From the NCBI GenBank assembly GCA_003216775.1, contig QCII01000008.1, forward strand, positions 55,837 through 119,836: a DNA stretch of 64,000 nt, written 5' to 3'. Shown piece after piece: positions 60,536 through 64,000 of this stretch (the stretch's first letter is position 1; every line of letters starts with the position of its first letter). The stretch is from Prochlorococcus sp. AG-402-K21. GTDB lineage: Bacteria > Cyanobacteriota > Cyanobacteriia > PCC-6307 > Cyanobiaceae. A model generated the notes under the pieces. It saw only the letters and a program-made list of their open reading frames with translations, ran no database searches and was not told where the DNA came from. The translations under genes and the position numbers were made by a program.

Positions 60536-61012
60536 TTAATTAATTTTTATAATTTTAGTCATTTTATATCTTTCAAAAAAAATATTATTTATAATTACTT
60601 TTTCTTTACGTATAATTTTCCATTCATTTTTAAGAAATAATTCATAACTTATTAAGCTTGCTTCAGTTGAGAGAGAATCTAAACCTTCTTTTTTAGCTTC
60701 ATCTTCTAATTTATGAAGTAACTTAGATCCGCAACCTTTTCTTTGAAATTTACCTTTACAGTAAAATAAAGCAATTCTATCGGTGGGATATCTTGTGGCA
60801 AAAGCAATAATTATTCCTTCTTTACTTAGAAGCCATCCTTTTCCTTTAGTTATTGACTTATCAAAATTTGGATTATCCCAAGCTTGGCTAGACCAAGCTC
60901 TTTTTTGTTCTTTACTGTAGATTTTTTCATCTAATGATTGAACTGAATCAAAATAAACCTTCTTTAATTCTAGTTGATCTTTAATGGTTATTTGTCTTAA
61001 ATTCATAAACAA
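60536..61012 (-). CDS. GNAT-family N-acetyltransferase
   Basis: This 158-residue protein has the GNAT beta-alpha-beta core: FATRYPTDRIALFYCKGKFQRKGCGSKLLHKLEDEAKKEG, where QRKGCGSKL holds the R/Q-x-x-G-x-G/A acetyl-CoA loop. The middle and C-terminal strands follow (LDSLSTEASLISYELFLKNEW). The acceptor substrate is unknown. Length is typical for the superfamily. Confidence 0.8.
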   Translation of the reverse strand: MFMNLRQITIKDQLELKKVYFDSVQSLDEKIYSKEQKRAWSSQAWDNPNFDKSITKGKGWLLSKEGIIIAFATRYPTDRIALFYCKGKFQRKGCGSKLLHKLEDEAKKEGLDSLSTEASLISYELFLKNEWKIIRKEKVIINNIFFERYKMTKIIKIN

Positions 61013-61026
61013 ATCATCTATTTAAT

Positions 61027-61708
61027 ATGCATAGTAAAAATATAGTCGCAATTGGGGGGGGGAGGGTTTGGACGTTCTTTAGGCTCCCTCGAAATCGAAA
61101 AATATATAGTTTCTTTAAGTAATAAGAAAAGACCTAAAATTTGCTTTATTCCAACAGCATCTGGCGATAGTATTTTGTACAAACTAAATTTTTATAGAGC
61201 ATTTTCTAAACTTGATTGTATAACAAGCCATATTGATTTCTTCTCTAGAACAGAAAACTTAGAAGAAAAAGTTTTATCTCAAGACATCATTTACGTTGGC
61301 GGAGGAAATACAAAAAGTATGTTAGCTGTCTGGAAAGAATGGAATTTACATACAATTTTGCGAAATGCTTATGAAAAAGGAATTGTAATGAGTGGTGTAA
61401 GTGCTGGGGCTATTTGTTGGTTTGATAAAGGTATAACTGATTCTTATGCTAAAGAATTGGCCATAATTGATTGCTTAGGCATCGTTGAAGGTATTGCCTG
61501 CCCGCATTTCGATGAAGAAAAAGAGAGGGAACCTTATGTTAATCATGTTATCAATAAGGAAATTATTAAATCGTGTATTTGTATAGAGGGTAATTGCGCC
61601 TTTCACATCAAAAATAATATTGAATATTCCTCAATAGATTTTGGTAATGGTAGAAAGTGTTTTAGAGTCTTTAAGGAAAATAATACGTTAAAGAAAGAAA
61701 TTCTATAA
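61027..61708 (+). CDS. pepE: Peptidase E, start disrupted across a G-run
   Basis: The body is a 218-residue peptidase E (S51). It has GVSAGAICWF with the catalytic Ser (around residue 112 counted from the TTG at 61052), GGGNTKSML and CPHFDEEKEREP. An ATG at 61027 begins MHSKNIVAIGGG, exactly the family N-terminus. However, the run of nine Gs at 61054-61062 shifts that frame relative to the body. Eight Gs would join them. As sequenced, translation could begin only at the poor TTG 61052, losing the first strand. Either a sequencing error or slippage in a phase-variable tract. PepE cleaves Asp-X dipeptides. Confidence 0.75.
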
Positions 61709-61730
61709 TAAATAATATTTATATAGTATT

Positions 61731-62135
61731 TTAAATCTCTTCATTTTTTGAGATTGAAGTAAATTCAACCCCTTTGTACTTTACAAATGATGCAGTCCAT
61801 ACTTCTTTGGAGAGATTGCCAAGGTATTTTAAAAATTGTTGTGTGTCGCCATCTCTTATCCATTCAGATTTAATAAATGGAAGCTCTTTCTGCATTCTTT
61901 TAGGATGCATATGAACAAGGAGTAAACCTTTTTCTTCAGAAGCCCTTTTTAGAGCACCTTCATCACTTCTTTGAAAAACTCTCAATAGAAGATTTAAAAT
62001 CACCTCTTCTCCAAGTTTCTTAAAATTTTCTGATTCCTCTAAATTATCTTTAATTTCTTTACCTCCAAGAGGCATTGCTCTTACAAGGTTTTGCTCTATT
62101 AATGCTATTGCAATTAGATAATCTTGGCTAGCCAT
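61731..62135 (-). CDS. Soluble protein of unknown function
   Basis: This 134-residue helix-rich protein (LIAIALIEQNLVRAMPLGGKE and LLRVFQRSDEGALKRASEEKG) has a central GLLLVHMHPKRMQKELPF segment that could be a strand-turn-helix. No signal or membrane segment, no family. It stands alone, converging with pepE, 22 bases apart. Confidence 0.6.
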   Translation of the reverse strand: MASQDYLIAIALIEQNLVRAMPLGGKEIKDNLEESENFKKLGEEVILNLLLRVFQRSDEGALKRASEEKGLLLVHMHPKRMQKELPFIKSEWIRDGDTQQFLKYLGNLSKEVWTASFVKYKGVEFTSISKNEEI

Positions 62136-62306
62136 ATTCTAAAATAATACTTTTTGATATTCTAACCTCTAGAGTTCATGAAAATCTTACATGGATTAAA
62201 TATTTGCTAATTGAAGAAAAGATATAATTTGTTAATTATTTTCCAATACAATTGAACCTTTGCTTTTTATTTATTTTAATTAGTTAAATAAAAAATTTTA
62301 TTTATT

Positions 62307-62540
62307 ATGAAGATTTTTTTGTTTCTATTTTTCGGGATTTTTGTAGGTCTTTATCTATCATGGCCGGGTTTAGTAATACCAGAAAATTGGAAATGTTTTA
62401 ATAAAATTATATCAAAATCTGCAGAAGATAAAATTTCTTTAAAAGCTGCATTAGAGATATCCCCCAGTTATTTTCTAAAGGGTAAGAATAAAAAGACTAC
62501 TTCAAAAATAAGAATTGTAGCAGATGCGTGTTTTCGTTAA
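62307..62540 (+). CDS. Small exported or membrane-anchored protein
   Basis: This 77-residue protein has an N-terminal hydrophobic segment (residues 2-18, KIFLFLFFGIFVGLYLS). It is followed by WPGLVIPENWKCFNK and a basic tail, RIVADACFR. It reads as an anchored small periplasmic protein. No family recognised. Confidence 0.55.
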   Translation: MKIFLFLFFGIFVGLYLSWPGLVIPENWKCFNKIISKSAEDKISLKAALEISPSYFLKGKNKKTTSKIRIVADACFR

Positions 62541-62571
62541 TATGTTGAAGGATTTAATATACTACTAAATA

Positions 62572-63375
62572 ATGAACAATAATATAAGATTTGAATTATC
62601 ATTTAAAAATATTTCTCAACTAGAAAAAAAACTTAATTTCTGCAAATTAAATAATATAAGAAATATCAATATTCCATGTAAAGGACTTATTAAGAAGGAA
62701 TTTTTTAATTCGACTTTTAATTATATATCTAAAAACTTCCATGAATTTAATGTGACTTATCATTATAGTCTTTATCATCAATATTCAAAAAATAAAAAAA
62801 AATCATATCAGGATTTTTTAGATTTTGTTAAAAATTCTCACACTAATAGAAATTATGAAATTCTTCTTGTGTCAGGATCAAATAAGAAAAAAAACTTTGA
62901 TTCAATTGATGCATTAGCTTATTTACAAAAAGAAGAAAGTTTAAAAGTTAAATTAGGTATAGCTTACAATCCATACTTAAAAAAATATTATAAGATTTCT
63001 ACAGAAAGAGAAAGGTTCGAAAGAAAAATTTCAACAGGATTAATAAATTCAATTTGGTTTCAATATGGCACAGATATTAAAGTTCTTCACAATGAGCTGA
63101 CTTACCTTAAGTACGTAGCAAAAGATGAAAAATTAAATCTATTTGGAAGTTTATTTATTCCTTCTAAACAATTTATAGCGCGGTTTAAATTTCGTCCTTG
63201 GAAAGAGGTATATATATCTGAAAAGTGTTTATATGCCTTGGAGAATTTTTTTGATTTCACAAACGATTTAGTTAGTTTTTATAAAAAAAATAATATTACT
63301 CCTGTAATTGAATCTGATTTTTCATCATCAGAGAAACTTGATTCTGTTTATAGTTTTTTAGAAAATGAAAGATAA
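62572..63375 (+). CDS. MTHFR-like protein of unknown activity
   Basis: This 267-residue protein shows the barrel rhythm of methylenetetrahydrofolate reductase. NFCKLNNIRNINIPC is near the start. The STGLINSIWFQYGTDIKVL segment near residue 155 is MTHFR-like (A-G-A-D-x-x-x-x-Q). The end has FRPWKEVYISEKCLYALENF, like the C-terminal LLPWKGVYLSEEFL of some MTHFR relatives. Key flavin residues are not clear. The call is by resemblance of spacing, so a different TIM barrel is possible. It lies 20 bases upstream of the FAD oxidoreductase gene. Confidence 0.5.
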   Translation: MNNNIRFELSFKNISQLEKKLNFCKLNNIRNINIPCKGLIKKEFFNSTFNYISKNFHEFNVTYHYSLYHQYSKNKKKSYQDFLDFVKNSHTNRNYEILLVSGSNKKKNFDSIDALAYLQKEESLKVKLGIAYNPYLKKYYKISTERERFERKISTGLINSIWFQYGTDIKVLHNELTYLKYVAKDEKLNLFGSLFIPSKQFIARFKFRPWKEVYISEKCLYALENFFDFTNDLVSFYKKNNITPVIESDFSSSEKLDSVYSFLENER

Positions 63376-63394
63376 TTTCTATTAATAAATAATT

Positions 63395-64000
63395 ATGAAA
63401 AGTGATTTTACATATGACTTATTAATAATAGGTGGAGGAATATCTGCGTGTGTTTTCGCTTCGAAGTATCTGAAAAATAATATTACAAAAAAAATTGCAT
63501 TAATTGAAATTGGTCGTGGACTTGGAGGGAGATCAAGTACAAGAATAAGCAAAAGATTTAATGGATGGAAACTAAACCACGGGGCTCCAAATTTTAATAT
63601 ATCTAACAGTAAAAATAATCTTCTATTAAAAAATTATATTGACGAATTATTGGATAATAAATTTATTAAAATTGACGATTCAGATATATTTTTTCTAAAT
63701 CAAGATTCAAATTCAGAAACACAAAAAAAATCTGAATTTTCTTGCGGGGTTAATTATCTATCATTAGATTCTATGAGTCAATTATCGCAAAGGATAATCG
63801 ATGCAAATAATTTAAAGGGGAAAATTGATTTTTATTTTGAAACTTTAATAGTTGATTTGAAGTTTGTTAATAACGAATGGTTACTAACATCAAAAAATGG
63901 CGACAAATTTAAATCTAAATATCTTATTTGTTCAACTAATTTGTTGTTACATAAAAGGTCATTGAAAATATTAAACATAAATCAAATTCCATTAAGAAAA
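63395..64000 (+). CDS. FAD-dependent oxidoreductase, 3' end cut by the window edge
   Basis: The frame runs 202 codons to the edge. The N-terminus has the Rossmann motif DLLIIGGGISACVFASKYL. Then IGRGLGGRSSTRISKRFNGWKLNHGAPNFNI follows, the G-G-R-x-x-T-R and HGA-x-x-F pattern of renalase-like or amine oxidase-type flavoproteins. It is incomplete, so the substrate-binding part is unseen. It probably shares a transcript with the MTHFR-like gene, 20 bases upstream. Confidence 0.75.
   Translation, partial: MKSDFTYDLLIIGGGISACVFASKYLKNNITKKIALIEIGRGLGGRSSTRISKRFNGWKLNHGAPNFNISNSKNNLLLKNYIDELLDNKFIKIDDSDIFFLNQDSNSETQKKSEFSCGVNYLSLDSMSQLSQRIIDANNLKGKIDFYFETLIVDLKFVNNEWLLTSKNGDKFKSKYLICSTNLLLHKRSLKILNINQIPLRK

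Noticed and set aside
36000..64000. Genomic island with integrase or tRNA attachment site
   Set aside because: No tRNA, integrase, direct repeat or compositional break was seen, so the small-gene region is not called a mobile island.

Overview
The window looks like a high-light-adapted Prochlorococcus chromosome. It is very AT-rich, with short spacers, few Shine-Dalgarno sites and many GTG/TTG starts. It carries cyanobacterial markers: petG, a CytM-type cytochrome, the magnesium chelatase subunit ChlI, a lycopene cyclase, two PAP/fibrillin proteins and the sRNA Yfr1 between guaB3 and trxA. This assignment rests on gene content and recalled gene order; no alignment was run.

Left third (1-24 kb): mostly core metabolism. 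In order it holds leuA, a GH57 alpha-glucan branching enzyme, crtL, gyrA, guaB3, Yfr1, trxA, hisH, rsmD, petG (reverse strand, overlapping rsmD), cytM, a TrmJ-like methyltransferase, chlI, ruvC, 5-formyl-THF cyclo-ligase, sufE, hom, an incomplete peptide-type ABC transporter, a secreted hydrolase back to back with an MFS carrier, and a PfkB kinase.

Middle (24-36 kb): two multi-gene systems. The first is a reverse-strand operon of circularly permuted ATP-grasp, alpha-E and transglutaminase-like proteins, a recurrent predicted peptide-ligation cassette. The second is a zinc regulon: a WD40 protein, a CobW-family GTPase and ZnuA on the reverse strand, then ZnuC, Zur (reverse strand) and ZnuB. 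A Fur/Zur-type palindrome lies between znuA and znuC. ZnuA and the CobW protein carry what appears to be the same inserted beta-rich domain, the most unusual protein-level feature I found.

Right half (36-64 kb): accessory in character. Many 30-100 residue proteins, mostly single-pass membrane, secreted or Cys-rich, are interspersed with small enzymes: OsmC, MAPEG, thioesterase, Dus, glutathione peroxidase, PurT, PepN, MBL-fold, DCC oxidoreductase, GNAT and peptidase E. Adjacent sRNAs resembling Yfr10 and Yfr2 carry near-complementary motifs. Other notable items are a membrane-anchored Mrr-type nuclease, an orphan Nif11-like peptide, an orphan IF2-N domain, a TatA-like protein with a 57-nt tandem repeat, and a peptidase E gene whose start is out of frame across a run of nine Gs. 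I saw no tRNA, rRNA, IS element, integrase or CRISPR array.
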